Assembly: GCA_900491605.1 (NCBI GenBank)
Contig: UESW01004074.1
Location: 773,244-837,243 of the forward strand
Direction: 5' to 3'
DNA from: Calamus simplicifolius
Lineage: Eukaryota; Streptophyta; Magnoliopsida; Arecales; Arecaceae
DNA length: 64,000 nucleotides
A program made the position numbers and the translations under genes. The notes beneath the pieces were generated by a model. It worked only from the letters and a program-made list of their open reading frames with translations. It made no database searches and was not told the DNA's origin. Below are positions 43,801-56,451 of the stretch, piece after piece. The number at the start of each line of letters is the position of its first letter. The stretch's first letter is position 1.

Positions 43801-46800
43801 ACAGTACTGGACCGTGCCTACCAGACCGTGCCTGGCATGGCCCGATAGCTATACCCAGTAAAAGGGGCCATGCCGGGCTCAAAAATTTTAGCCAGCAGAC
43901 CAATCTCGGCACGGCCCATGACGAGCCTGGACTGGCACGGCCCAATCGTGCCAGGCATGGCACGGCCCGCCATGCCAGCCCAGCACGGCCCACAAGGGCC
44001 TAGGCCATGCTAGCCCATAAGATTATTAATTGATCCTCGTTCTCTGTCACCTTCTTGCCGCCCAAATTGAACCAAAATCAAACAAAGATAAGATTTTTTC
44101 TGTAAAAATTGGGAGAGGAAAGAGAGATAGAATCGAATTGGGGAGGGAAGGATTACTCAGAGGTCGGCATGCTGCATGTCATGGGAGAGATCGGTGGCCT
44201 TCTTGCGGAGGTTGAGGAGGGAGGAGATGGGAGAGTCAAGGAGGGCGAGCTCCATCGGAGCAGTCCCAGAGGGAGGAGCAAAGGGGTTTGTAGTTGATGA
44301 GGACGTAGACCCGGTTCCGGCGGTAGGTGGATAGAGCAGCGCGGGTGGCGTCGAGGTCGGCAGAGATGCCGCGAAGGGCAGTGTGGACGGCAAGGGAGGA
44401 GGAGAGGATGTCCGACAGGGAGAGGGAGCGTGTGAGGTGCTAGGCAATGAGCTGGAGGCGCCGGGCGAAGCAAGCGAACCGCCGGGAAGGGTCCCAAGGG
44501 AAGTCGTCTTCGCCTTTAGGGCGAAGCAAGCGATGAGCACTGCGTTATCCCCGTCTCCCCGAGGTAAAAGGGGGCCGTGCCTCGTTCCGGGCCGTGCCAG
44601 GCATGGCCCGCCAGCCCAAAATGGGCCGCGGGCCGTGCCGGGCTCCAAATTTTTTTATTGGGCCATGCAGGCACGGCCAGATTTTTGTTTGGCCTAGTGG
44701 ACTACGGCATGGCCTAGTGGCCAAGTCTGCCCCCACTCCTAAATAATAGCAGCAGCAGCAGTATTATTATTATGACATAAACAGAGAGTCTGCCGAAGTG
44801 TTAACATGCAGTAAACACATCTCTGATTGTACACAGATAATAATATGTCGATTTTATGAAACACATTTGTATATTTATATGTCTGTATGGTACTACCAAG
44901 TTTAAAAGAATAGCAAAGAATCATATATTCACACAAGTTGTTTGATCGAGTTAAGCTGTGAAACCAAGGGAGTGTCAACCAATGAAGCAAAACAGATCAA
45001 GAACTCCAGTACTTGTGTCATATATTAGTATGGATATTAAAATAGGTAAAAAGGAACTCAAGAAATCAACTTAACTCCATGCTACGAAAGTCAATTATGG
45101 AGGAAATTTCTTTTCTATGTGCATACATAATTATCTTTTAGCTGATTTCTTGCCTGCAAGAATAAGAATGAAACAAACGTCAAATTTATTGAAGAAAAAA
45201 AAATGCACACATGAAGCAGGTTTACGGACAATTCATAAGAGAGCATGGAAGTTCCAGTTTTAAATGTCCTTTGTCAGTGGTCACTGGCAATCAAATAATT
45301 GAAGGAGCCCTTATTGTAGGTTCTTTGTGAAGGATATTGTTAGCTGATGAACATAGGAATGTCGTAATCAATAGTCTGGATGTCAGTGAGGATAGAAGTT
45401 CCACTTTTACTAGTTCTTTGCCAGATGTCACTGGCAATCAGATAATTAATGGTTCCCCTATAGTAGGTTGTTTGTAGAGGATGTTGTTTGCTGATGAACA
45501 TAGACATGTGGCAATCAATAATCTGGATTGTAGAAGTTGTAAAATTTTGATGTTTCAGAGCTTGATGGACCAAAAAGTTAACCATGAAATGAACTCTTAT
45601 TGGACAAGGGACAGAATTGAAGAACCAAAATCATAATTTAGTGGCAAAATATCTTCCTAGTAAAATTGCATAAGCTACCCAAGGATAGAGATATCAATGT
45701 CCTATTAAGTTATAGCAATATGATTTATTACTAGATACCATTTAGAAATAATGAAAACTACATCATACAGTTAGAAGCAGCGAAAAGACCCATGGCATAA
45801 GACCCATATAGCAACAATAAGGATGCCAAGGTGGCAACGAGATAGAATTATGACAAGTATCATTACAATTAGAGCTTAGAGGAGAGCCTTGAGTCAGAGT
45901 CATGGCTTTAGAAGATAAAATAGGGAAAAATCATCCAACTCTGTAACAATATGGAGGATAAACTAGAGATAGCCCTAACTAGTATGAATTTCGAATACAA
46001 GTTGAAGGTTTATAAAAATGATGAGCAAAGGTGACCTGGATAAAAGTAGTAAGAAATTCAATAGGAGATTAAAATACACATTAGAAATGGATAAGAGATG
46101 GAATTATGAAATAACCTCTGCATAGTTTGTGCTAGAAAAAAACATAATACTAGGACATGCATGAAGACAAGTTTTAGTATATGCAAAGGAAGTGATGACC
46201 ATTAATAAAGGAGGAGAAAGAAATATAGCTTCAACTTTAATACAATAAGTTAAAATAAATTTCAATATTGACCGTTAGAAACAAGACACTAGGACAATAA
46301 AAACAATCTGAACTAGTATAAGAAGCTTGTTGATCTTTTTCCCCAAGCAATTGCTACTTTATATGGGTATAAGAGGGCTTTCAGTGAACAAGTATCAGCC
46401 TTTTAGACAAAGTCTTCACAAAGGTTTTGAAACAAGAAATTGACTGAGGACTGCATATTTAGGTTTCGCTGAAGCACACAATCTAGACATTATGGAATGG
46501 AACCTTCAAAGGTAATGATGGACATCTGATAATTTTAGATCGTAAATGAAGCTTATCATGACAGGATTCCAATTGTCTACAAGGCAATAAAATTACGAAG
46601 TTACAAATTTAATCATGAATCACAGACTAGTGGTTATAAATGGAAATGGAAGAGCAAAAGAAATCAGTTGGAGCATAAAGCAAGGAAAAATTCAGTTCTT
46701 TCAGGTTTCGATCATAAATGGATTGATAGAAGCTAAAACGGTTCATTACATCTTAATGAAATTCCATGTAAGAAGGAATTTAATTCTTAATATTCTTCAA

Positions 46801-49800
46801 ATTCTAAGTAAAAAATATGCATGCACTAATATTAATGCTACAAACATAGGACCAGAAAGCCAATCAACAAACATATATACTCAACTCAACTCATCTAAGC
46901 CTTTCCCAACTACATGAGGTCGGCTACCTGAATCTATTTCCTTCACTCTGCTCTATTTAAGACCAAGTTGACATTTAAATTACAAATAGAATTTTTCTTT
47001 ATAGAATTTTTCTTTCAATTTTAATGGGATGCACCGATTATACAATACTCCCAAAGCACTCTTCCAGTTAATCCATCCTGCTTTAACTCTATGATTCAAA
47101 TCTATAACTATTTCACCTTTTTGCTAGATAATTGATCCCAAATACCTAAATTTTTCACTCCTTGCTATCTCTTGGCTTGCAATCTTCACTATTTCTTCAT
47201 TTATATTTCTACTCCAACTAAAATTACATTTCATGTATTCAGTTTTAGTTATACTGATCTTAAAACCTTTAGGATCTAAAGCCTCTCTCCAAATCTCTAA
47301 CTTAGTATTTACTTCAGATTTAATTTATCAATCAACACTATATCATCTGCAAATAACATACACCATGGGATATCATTTTAAATATGTTTGGTTAATTCAT
47401 CCATACCTAATATAAAAAGATACGGACTTAAGGCAGATCCTTGATGTAAACCTACAATAATTAAAAACTCACTAGTTTCTCCTATTGTTATTTTAACAAT
47501 AGTTATTGCTCTATCATACATATCTTTTATCAATTCTATGTAACTTTTGGTAACTCCTTTTTTCTCTAAAATCCACCATATTATTTCTCTAGGTACTCTA
47601 TCATATGCTTTCTCTAAATCAATAAAGATAATATGAATGTCTTTTTTCTTTTCTCTATATCTCTCCATCAATCTTTTTAATAAATAAATAGCTTCCATTA
47701 TCAATCTTCCAGGCATATATCTTAAAGGAAAAAACAACAAAAATTGAATAACCTGGATATATATCGAATCTATAAAGGATCCTGGCATAACAATGTGAGA
47801 GATGGGAGGGCTCTGTAGTGATGAAACCAATACAAATGAATATTATAATGGTGGATGCATACTTAGTAAAAGATAAGGGGTTCTTGTTTATAATGGTTAA
47901 TGAAAGATGTTAAATAAAGAAGATGAAGGTCTTCCCAAAGAGTTGAAATAAAGATTCATTACACTAAAGATATTTCTTTTAGAGAATCCACATGAAGACG
48001 TTCAGTCTTTGGATTGATTGATACCAGAATCAAGTCACTTGAGAAATCTTCAAACTATAATGTAGAAGAGGGAGGTCAGTACCTACTTCGCTAGATTAGG
48101 TTATTTCAAACAAAGCCTTACCAGACAATAACCCATACACATTCCCAGTAAAAAGGAGATGATGTACATCCAAGTCTTTAGACTTAACAAAACAAAAGAA
48201 CTGGAAATCTCAAGATGATGTATAATTTAATGAACCAGCTGGAAACAACATTTTTCTTGGATGACTGAGGGAAATGTATTTGATACAAATTTATGAGACA
48301 CAAACTTAAGTCCATAATTGCATCACTATACTGGTCATGTAACAAGATAGCTAATTACAAGAGATGTTTTCTTGCATAGAAAAGAGAATTAGAGAAGAAG
48401 GGATGGGAAAAGTATAAGCATGATGCATACCAACTTTGGAGCATATAAACAAAGAACCATTAAGGTGCATAGCTAAAAAATAGAATAACAATAAAATCAC
48501 TCATAAAGGAGCATTATGGGAGTTATACTGATTACAGTGAATTTATTAAGTTTCTCAATAAAGCAGACCTACATGAGGATTTGGTTTTAGGCTATTAAAA
48601 AAAAATATAAACTTGTTCTATTTGGAATGGGGAATGATTGTGCAATTGTTGGATTTGAAATTTCTCATTTTTCTACATTACATGTAAACAAACTAGAGTG
48701 AATTTATGAAACAAAAACTTGTGTGAATATCAAGTACAAATATGGATGATTTTATACAATACTTAGATATGATAATTCATCTCATAAAAAAACAGTTAGG
48801 TCTTATACCCACTTACTGATTGAAGGTTTTCTCTTTAAATTTGAGGATCTTCTAACAATGAATGGGATTTGTCCCAGCTTAAATATTAGAAGAGCTAGAT
48901 TCAAAATAAAGTATAAAAGGATAGAATTAAATTACAATGCCAATAAATATCCATCTTAATTTTCAATACATATAGACTGATTTATAATAAGAAAAGGATG
49001 ATAAACTAAAAGACAAATACATAGAACATAAAGCAGGAGTTCATATTAGATCATGCATGTAGTGACTTTTAAGGGCAACAACTGCCTAAAAGAAAGCCAA
49101 AATGCTGTCTCATTCCAGCTTAATCATAGAAAAGGCAGACATGACCAAATAGAAAAAGGGATAGGAATATATTAAAATAGAAATAGATTCATCATAATGC
49201 TCAGCAAAAAACGACTATATGCCAAGCAAAATGGAGAAAAAGAATTCATATAGCTGATCTTAACTAGTTTGGGATTAAGGCTTTATTATTGCCATTGTAA
49301 TATAGATATAGATTTACAATAAACAGTAAGAAGATCAGGTCGAAAAATGAATTCAGACCAAGATGTCATAACATAATGGAACTTGGAATAAAATGTGGAG
49401 AGCAACAAAGGCCAAGGAAAACTTAAATGATGGTATGTGCTTAAGTCTGCCACAAAGACTTAAACGGAATATAACACTGATTGTCTTAGATAAATGATAA
49501 AGATTTGGATGTCACAGTTATTGTGTTTACTTTTATTGTTATTCTAGAACAGAAACAATACCAGACAACAACACCATGATAATGAAGATTGAAAATGGAA
49601 GAAACTGATAAAAGTTGAATAGCTATTATAGATAACCAGAATACAACTTTTTAAGAGCTGAGATTTGAGAACATAAAATCAGTGACCACAAGTATATGTA
49701 ATGTCAAAAATGGTTGAAAGAATCTAACAGAACATTATCCTCGAGTTTCAGGGACCTCTGAGAATAAACTTTTTTACTTAAATGAACAGTCATCAATATA

Positions 49801-51927
49801 TAGTTTATATATTGTACATCAAAAGTGTAGAATTCCATATCTTTGTCACAACTTTACAAACTTAAACATCAAAAAACAACTGCATGATCACCATTTTGGA
49901 TTCCCAAGCATCAAATTGGTTCATTGAGTGTTAAAAATCACAACTAAGAAGAAATAAGAAACAGAATATCTGACATGTTTTGATACCAAAACAGCAAGTA
50001 AATATATAAACAAGTCCATTTCTTGCCAAAAGAAAAAGTACTGCCTCTAGCTATGCTTATCCAATACTACAAGTGATTTGCCCACTCTCATTAATAAATA
50101 CATCCTTCTTAACAAAAATTCCACAATGCTGTTTAATTTTAAACTAGCAGTGGTCTAAGATCCAGTTGGTACTTGACATTTTCCTTTAATTTAGTGAACA
50201 CTCAGACAAGTAATTAACCTAAACATTTTCAGAGACCATATCAACAGGAGAATTATAGTTGCCAACACCAACCTAGCCTCTTCTTATCAAACATAAGTTA
50301 GTTAGGAAACTAGAATATAATTTAAGAAGGCTTCATTGAACAAGTGAGCAGATTCTGCAACCAGATGTCAACCAAATGCTAACATCTTAGAAAATGGTCT
50401 ATTTCCTGGGCAAAGCAAATTTACGAAAAATAGGGACCCATGAAACTTATAAAGTTAGTTGGCACATAGCGGAACTACAATATGATCAAAATTAAAGCTA
50501 TTTGAAATTCTCATAGTATTGGAAAGAGTCTAGAGGGGGAAGATCATAACTTTAATATAAGAAGCTGTGTTCATCCCTAAGGAACAAATATCACAAAGGC
50601 AAATGAAATGCAGTCCCATTTTCATGGAAAGAAAGAACTCCTATGTTCATCTCTAAAATCATGCCTGTAGAACCTTTGTTTCTAAAAATAAAGAATAACA
50701 GACCTAAAGAACACACTAGCAAAGTACAGCAATGTGTCAAAGCTCCTGTGAAGCAGCTGTGTCAGTGACTGAGCAGAATCAAGAAGTGGTTGGGGGGAAA
50801 GAAAGAAAAATGAGGCTGTGGTAAAATGGACTGAAACAACACAATGATATGTAAGCTGCAGATAGTTCAAGGACACCATCCATCAAATCAAGAAATATCA
50901 AACTGCAAAGTAACAATGACACATTGTTCAGCCTGCAGCAAAGAACTAACACTAGACTCAAACCAAATGTTGGAGCCAGATTTGGCAAGCAGTGTCTGTT
51001 AGTTTGCTTCCAAGGTTAATGCAATGACAATGGTTTACACATTTTCATCCAAAAAAAAAAAAAAATCTGAATATATGAGAGTGGCCTCATGCAATAACAA
51101 TCTTCAAATTTTCATTAACATGATATCATGCAGTGGTTACATATTTAGTTAGTATAATGAAGCAGCCTTGTTTCCACAGAACTGAAAGGTGTATTTCCAG
51201 CTGGAATAATTCATCACATATACAGGTTGCAACTGAAAGTCGGCAGATTTATATATAAAACAAAGACTAGTAAACTGGTTCAGTGAATGCTTCCCTTTGT
51301 CATTTCACCAATAACAGAAATTCCTATGATATATAGAAAATACACAATGTCCTCATTCCCATAATCATATGACTAAGCAAAATATCAAGTGTACACTGAA
51401 TCAATCCTCAAGCAACCAAAGGAACGTTAAGTTATGTTGTCTGTACACCAAAACCTGGCACCAGAAGCTGCATGAATACACTGAGCAACAGAAACAAGTA
51501 AGTTCGTTGGATATCAATTCTTGCAAATAAATTTGCCCACGCATCTGTGGTTGGACTATCAAGCTATCCACGCTCATATTTGTCATATCCTTCCATATAC
51601 AGAGAAAATCTATAAGCATGAGCCTCTTCAAACCACAAAACCAATACAATCTATAGTCATAAGGATCAAGATTGGCAGATTCAAACATAAAATCTTGCCC
51701 ACACCAAACATTAACTTTCTACATACACTAGAAATTCAAGAAGCGAAAAATTTACAAGGTAGACAATCAAGAGAACAGCAGCCAATGGAATGAAGTTTAT
51801 AAAAACGACAGATTCACTGGAAATCAAAGCAAGCGCATGGAAGATGCACCTTGGCTAGTAAATCTACGTTGTCACTCCTGGGCTTCTTTTCATATCCTGG
51901 TGGCGGAAATGGGAAGCAGCGAGACAT
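40348..51927 (-). CDS. Spliced host gene: Lys/Glu-rich protein ('myb-like protein X' type), as assembled frameshifted
   Basis: Three coding exons are supported: 51927-51850 (start MSRCFPFPPPGYEKK), 42218-40968 (Lys/Glu/Arg-rich, then RRIKDEEKATANRMVENF and repeated degenerate QRR units) and 40837-40348 (ends ALPYAIPF, stop TGA). Exon 1 and exon 2 join in phase 0 with GT and AG ends. Plant proteins with this N- and C-terminus are usually labelled 'myb-like protein X' or DNA-ligase-like by low-complexity similarity. Their function is unknown, and nuclear location is inferred from the basic composition. At least four one-base indels break the frame (near 42102, 42000, 41115 and 40815), yet amino-acid conservation continues on both sides of each. 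Sequence error is as likely as pseudogenisation. Confidence 0.82.
40968..42218 (-). CDS. Host gene coding exon 2 (frameshifted as assembled)
   Basis: The acceptor TTTTTCAG precedes EKHKEKKHKKEK at 42218. The exon ends KRKDFEMNGFLH at 40968 before GTGAGT. It has a Lys-rich coiled N-part, a helical RRIKDEEKATANRM block, then several loosely repeated segments of ~35-45 residues, each with ENFT/ENST-like and QRR words. A second Lys/Arg-rich stretch closes it. Indels near 42102, 42000 and 41115 move the conserved text between frames. Confidence 0.8.
42219..43709. other. Host gene intron 1, 3' part
   Basis: This is AT-rich intron sequence between the exon 2 acceptor and the intronic hAT insertion. 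Nothing else is recognised. Confidence 0.6.
43718..44729. mobile_element. Non-autonomous hAT element with captured gene fragment, in host intron 1
   Basis: The left terminus TAGAGTTGGGCACTAAGCC and the inverse of the right terminus, CAGACTTGGCCACTAGGCC, match at 15 of 19 positions. Both flanks carry the perfect 8-bp target duplication cccccact (43710-43717, 44730-44737), diagnostic of hAT elements. Both arms are rich in GGCACGGCCC / GGGCCATGCC words (43733-44010 and 44565-44720). The 500-bp core between them has a different, exon-like composition. No transposase is present, so movement would need an enzyme from elsewhere. Confidence 0.88.
44155..44510 (-). pseudogene. Captured host gene fragment inside the hAT element (possibly U-box/ARM protein type)
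   Basis: On the minus strand two frames give protein-like text: DDFPWDPSRRFACFARRLQL, then SLSLSDILSSSLAVHTALRG and ADLDATRAALSTYRRNRVYV with LINYK. After a shift near 44260 comes MELALLDSPISSLLNLRKKA with TDLSHDMQ. Codons are GC-rich at third positions, unlike the surrounding intron. The pattern of RRL...L then L..DLR/LRKK.ADLS.DM resembles the helical N-terminal region of plant U-box proteins of the PUB41-45 kind. That match is from memory and is tentative. One internal stop (near 44440) and one frameshift make it non-coding. Confidence 0.5.
44738..46865. other. Host gene intron 1, middle part
   Basis: AT-rich intron sequence with one 147-bp tandem duplication (listed separately). No gene or element boundary is seen. 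Confidence 0.6.
45246..45539. repeat. 147-bp tandem duplication in intron 1
   Basis: Unit 1 (45246-45392) and unit 2 (45393-45539) share AGAAGTTCCA, GTCACTGGCAATCA, GTAGGTT and GCTGATGAACATAG at a constant offset of about 147 bp, with many substitutions. It is an old duplication with no coding content. Confidence 0.8.
46866..47725 (-). mobile_element. 5'-truncated LINE fragment in host intron 1 (RT to 3' end)
   Basis: The minus-strand frame carries MPGRLIMEAIYLLKRLMERY, FIDLEKAYDRVPREI, GLHQGSALSPYLF and, beyond a stop, the catalytic MLFADDIVLI near 47340. It continues through a C-terminal region to a 3' tail with TAGTTGGGAAAGGCTTAG and (TTGAG)n-like repeats at 46866-46910. It is the same family as the LINE at 32660-34990. 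Truncation at the 5' side near 47725 is typical of incomplete target-primed insertion. It lies antisense-free relative to the host transcript, that is, on the same strand as the gene. Confidence 0.82.
47726..51849. other. Host gene intron 1, 5' part
   Basis: AT-rich intron sequence of about 4.1 kb. I recognise no element or exon. Short open frames (for example near 50700-50990) lack family features. Confidence 0.6.
51850..51927 (-). CDS. Host gene coding exon 1 (26 codons)
   Basis: ATG at 51927-51925 begins MSRCFPFPPPGYEKK, the conserved N-terminus of the family. The exon ends LLAK at 51850, followed on the minus strand by GTGCAT as donor. An acceptor-like GATCCAG sits 12 bases upstream of the ATG, which suggests the ATG exon is preceded by a 5'-UTR intron. 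Confidence 0.85.
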
Positions 51928-53074
51928 TGCACAGAGACCCTGGATCAGCTACAAGTCTTAGATTCCAGTATAGCTGTTCCAGTACGGGAACCGACCACTG
52001 GCCATGCTCCTGTCCATGCACCATGTCCCCAAACTCATTTCCAGGTTCAACACCTCACCATTGCCCTTGTCGCAACCCGCCACCCCAAGCACACAAACGA
52101 CAACCCAAGGAGACTCCAGCTGGAGAGAGAATCGATCTAAAAACAAACGTGCTATCCTAGCAAAACAAGATTTTGAACCCCTACTGTCAAACCACACTAT
52201 CTAAACACAGACAGAGCCTCAGAAAATCTAAGTGGCCGTCAATACAACACCCCCAGCAAAAACCAAGATCCAGTCTGCGAGAATAGTACACCGACCACTG
52301 GAAACACCAAAAAAACACGCAGAAAACCGATCACCTGAATCAAATACACCGAAATAGGAACAACACCAAGATGATCTTCAAAGTGCGGTCTTCTTCCATA
52401 TCCTAAGCCGTGACCAATTCCAAGCCTCGGGAGCGAAATTAGAGATAAAAAGATCGCTTTTTTCAACAGGAAAGAGAGCCCCGGCAGGGACAAAGATCCA
52501 CAGGACTAGAAACTATAACCCGATCTCCAGAACACTCCAGAAACCCCAATACACCGGTCCCCCGACTCCAAAGCCGAAGCTTTCCGATCTAAAGGGCCGA
52601 ACCCCGCGGTGCCCGACGCCGAGGGAGACTGGAAGAAAGGAGAGGAACCCTAATCGGAAAAGGATTGGGGAAAAGGGGACCTTTTCAGGGCGGAAAGGGG
52701 GTTGAAGGGGAGGGGAGAATGAGACGGATGGGATCGAGATTTCGAGGAGAAGATCCAAAGCTTCGAATTCTTTAAAAAAAAAAAAAACACAGAAAAACAA
52801 AAGTTGAGGAAGGATTTGAGGAGGAACAAGGGATGGGGAGGAAAAATGCGAAAAAAATAAAAAAAATCCGATCTTTCCTCGATTCCTCGAAGTATCTTGG
52901 ATGAACCTCAATAGAAATCTCTACTCCTTTGAGGGAGGATTTGTTCTTCTCCGGAAGTTATACGCAGGAGGCTCGAGGGAAGGTAAGCTGCGGCCCCTTT
53001 TTTTTCGCCCCTTTCTCTTGCTGTGATCAAAAACCCCAGGGGGACGGGAAAGGTGAAGTAGCCTGGGGAACGGG
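51928..53074 (-). other. 5' UTR and leader region of the host gene
   Basis: This GC-richer stretch lies between the TATA box and the ATG, with pyrimidine-rich leader sequence on the minus strand (52860-52990). A 5'-UTR intron ending at the acceptor ~12 bases before the ATG is likely, but I could not fix its donor. Open frames here are short and unrecognised. Confidence 0.5.
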
Positions 53075-53082
53075 TATTTATA
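53075..53082 (-). promoter_or_regulatory. TATA box of the host gene
   Basis: TATAAATA on the minus strand in the context TTCTATAAATACCCG, about 1.15 kb upstream of the ATG. The expected transcription start is near 53045-53050. Upstream sequence is AT-rich. Confidence 0.6.
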
Positions 53083-54573
53083 GAAGGCTATGGTTAAAAG
53101 AATTATTTTAATACATTTTTTTAATGTTATTGGTTTCCGGTTGCTTTTTAAGAAGCGGCGAGACAAGGCAAGAAGCTGTTCGACCTCGCAATGCAGTTGC
53201 TACGGGTTTGAAGCTCTTTTTCCTTAAAAAAAAAGAAAAAGAAAAAAAAGGTCGAGTTTTTTTTTTTTTTTTAATTCTTTCCTCAGAAGAGATTTTAGGA
53301 ATGGCTTATAGGACCCATGGGTATTAGGAATAATTGAATAAATAATGGTTTTTATGAGCAAAAAAATATTTTTTGGTTACCATTGTTATTTTTAAATTAA
53401 TTAAGAATTACTGAGTAGGATTATAATAAAAAGTTATCGCTTTTTAATGGCTATTATATAAAATATATATAATTATATGTAAAACATAGACACAGGCCTC
53501 TTAAGATGATTATCTCAAGATTGCGAAGGTGAATGAAAACTTTTATCTTACTCTCCACTTAGCTTGAAAATAACAATATATAAGTTTTACTTAATTAAAA
53601 AATATAATAATGATTTGATTGAGAATAATTTTAATTTATATCTATTAACATGCATGGTGTTATATTATTTTTTAAATATTTTAATTAAATTTTCAATCTT
53701 TATTGTTTTACTAGATGATAATTTTGGAGGATTATCCCCCTTCTAAAAGGATAAAGAGTTTTACTTCATTAAAATTAGTTAAAATAATGAGATATAATAA
53801 ATTAATTAAGATTAGCTAATTGTACAAAATTAACTAATTACATAAGATTCCGATAAAAGATCCTATTTATAAGAGATAATGGCAAAAAAATATAAAATAG
53901 AATAAATTATAGAGTGAACAAGAGCGTTAGTCTTTTTGTGTAATCATTTTTAAATAAGCCCATGAGCATGGCTTCACCTCTCATCTCCATTTTTTTTTTT
54001 CTCCAACTTCACATAATTTTCCATTCGGGTAGACAAGTCATAGATCCTTTGGAAGGTCAAACATGATCTGCTTTGTGCCATCAGGGAATTGTTAATTCCT
54101 AAAGAGAAGGGTTGGCAAGTCAAATAGGACAGAGAAGCGTTTCCAAGGTGTGAATAATTGGGTTGTTTTAAGTTGGATTGTTCAAGGATTAATTGAACTA
54201 ATAGAGATTGGTTTCAAAACTAAGATTTTCACTGGTTTTTATCAATTTTTACAGCAGGTTGTGACTTAATTCTGAGATCATTTCTAACATCGAGTCTATT
54301 TTGGTTAGGCCAAGTCTAACAAAACTCATGCCCAACCCTAAAGGACATGTGTTAAAATTTTAGATTAAAATTCTATTATTTCTTTAACCACTTCGTTTGG
54401 ATCAACCACATTTTGTTGGGATGGTGTTGCAAAAGAGGCCAAATCAACCATTTCCACTGCATGTAAGTTGACAGAGGCCCAATCACCAAGCAAGGATGCC
54501 ATCAATAATTTAGTCATTGGTCTCATACCCTTATATTATTAGTTTACAAGCAACAATGACTCGAGAATTGAAC
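53083..54573. other. AT-rich intergenic sequence
   Basis: It lies upstream of the host gene promoter. Poly-A and poly-T runs occur near 53225-53275 and 53990. No gene is recognised. Confidence 0.6.
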
Positions 54574-54581
54574 CCTCGAGC

Positions 54582-55459
54582 TAGGGATGGCAACGGCTCA
54601 GGAATAATCCGGAACGGTTTCTACTGATTTCCATTCCCATTAGAAAAAATATTACCGTTTTCCATCCCATTAAGCCGTTATAGTTAATGGGCCGGGGATG
54701 AGGATACCCAGCCGGATAAACGGGTATCCAGCGAGTACCTATTTGATCATTTACATATAAAAATAAAATTATTTTATTAAATTTATAATTTATTAAAAAA
54801 TTAAATAAATACTAATAGAAAAATCTGATGAAGCACTTTGAATTAACTTCTAACAACTATCCATTACCTTTTTGAATTAACTTTCCCTCGATCTGACTTT
54901 CAATGCAACAACCATAAAAAAAGAATACATTTAAATTTCAAAGAAAACTGACACCAAGCCAAGGATGTTATTAAAGGTATTTTAAAAAATAAAAAATAAG
55001 AAATATCTTTCTTTAAAAATAAAGGAAAGAAATGAGCGTTGCAGATAGAGAAAAAGGTATTGGCTAGGAAGGGCGTCGGTGGGGCAGCGATTGGCGAAGA
55101 TAAACGATGAAGCTAGGTTTTGGCTTTGATGTTCAGAACTTCAGATCGACTGCATGAAAGAAGGAAGAGCAAAAGATGGAAGATTTGGCTTCGTAAAAGA
55201 AGGAAGAGCAAGAGACAAAGAAAATAGTTCAAATGTGTTTACTATATATTTTATTTATTTTAAATTTTATATATATATATATATATATTAAATATATTAT
55301 ATTAAAGCTAACAAGGATGAGAATGGGTAAATGGGGATGGGATGAAGATGGTTGTTTACCCGTTTAGTCATTAATGAGTAATCTTCGTTACTCCGTTTAG
55401 ATTCCGTTAAAAATGGTACCGATCAGGTAAATGATCAAACAAAAAAATTATCATCCCTA
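54582..55459. mobile_element. Non-autonomous hAT element (878 bp) with perfect target duplication
   Basis: The left end TAGGGATGGCAACGG and the inverse right end TAGGGATGATAA share TAGGGATG. The flanks carry the exact 8-bp duplication cctcgagc at 54574-54581 and 55460-55467. Subterminal sequence is full of GGGATGGG / ACCCGTTTA-type words (54700-54745, 55315-55400), a common feature of plant hAT ends. The middle is AT-rich without a transposase and includes a (TA)n run near 55262-55290. Confidence 0.9.
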
Positions 55460-55763
55460 CCTCGAGCAATGATTAACTTGATTTTGCTTATCTAAAAAAT
55501 GGTCAGACTAATAAAGGGTAAAATTGGATTGGCCCTAGACCAATCCAGTAAATGGATCAAGCATGAGTAAATATAAACGTGCAAACATAGACAAATCCAT
55601 GCTACATTGAATCCATACCCAACCAAACTTGCCACCTTTTGTTATCTATTTGGCAAGGTTAGAGATGTGAGTGCACCAAGTAGGCATGGTACTGCCATGG
55701 TCATGCGATGCAACACTAAAAAGTGGGTCAAGTAATGTTGCCTTATGATCAACCTTAATTCAA

Positions 55764-55925
<162 letters not shown>

Positions 55926-55984
55926 CCCTCGTGTCAACAAATTTTTTTTGTTACAAACGGGCGATTACACCATTCTAGGATAAA

Positions 55985-56350
55985 TCAAGTCCGATATATC
56001 AGAATACAAAATTGGGTAAGAACCAGATGACACGAGTAACCCTGCTTCCAGCTCCAAGGTGCGGAATGGTGAGCCACGCGAGCAGCTATCCAGTCAGCCA
56101 CTGAGTTAGCTTCCTGATAGATGTGCCGATTTTGGACACTATAAGCATGATGAAGCATTGTCCGAACATCGCGTATCAAGTGGTTAGTAGGCAAAAGGTC
56201 GCCAGAGTCCTGTTGGAGCTAGCGAATAAACGTAATAGAATCTCCCTCGATAATGAGCTTGCGGGTGCCCAGGCTGTAGATGGCATAGGATATACCAGCC
56301 CACGCAGCATACAGCTCAGTTAATGGCACAGAAAGGTCAAAAAGGCCAAA
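55985..56350 (-). pseudogene. LINE RNase H domain remnant (RVT_3 type)
   Basis: The C-terminal words DVRTMLHHAYSVQNRHIYQE and ANSVADWIAARVAHH match the RNase H domain that ends ORF2 in many plant L1 elements. Upstream, EGDSITFIR-like text near 56230 fits the middle of the domain in another frame. Confidence 0.75.
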
Positions 56351-56451
56351 TCCACCAGCTGCCAGCATCGACCCATCCGACCCTCGAATCACAAAAGCCG
56401 ATCTAATCAGTCTACCTTGAACAATCCTATCAAAATTAATTTTGACAAATC

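Noticed and set aside
50682..52911. Several 60-130-residue open frames in intron and leader of the host gene
   Set aside because: No recognisable domains. They overlap each other on both strands and lie in intron or 5' UTR sequence.
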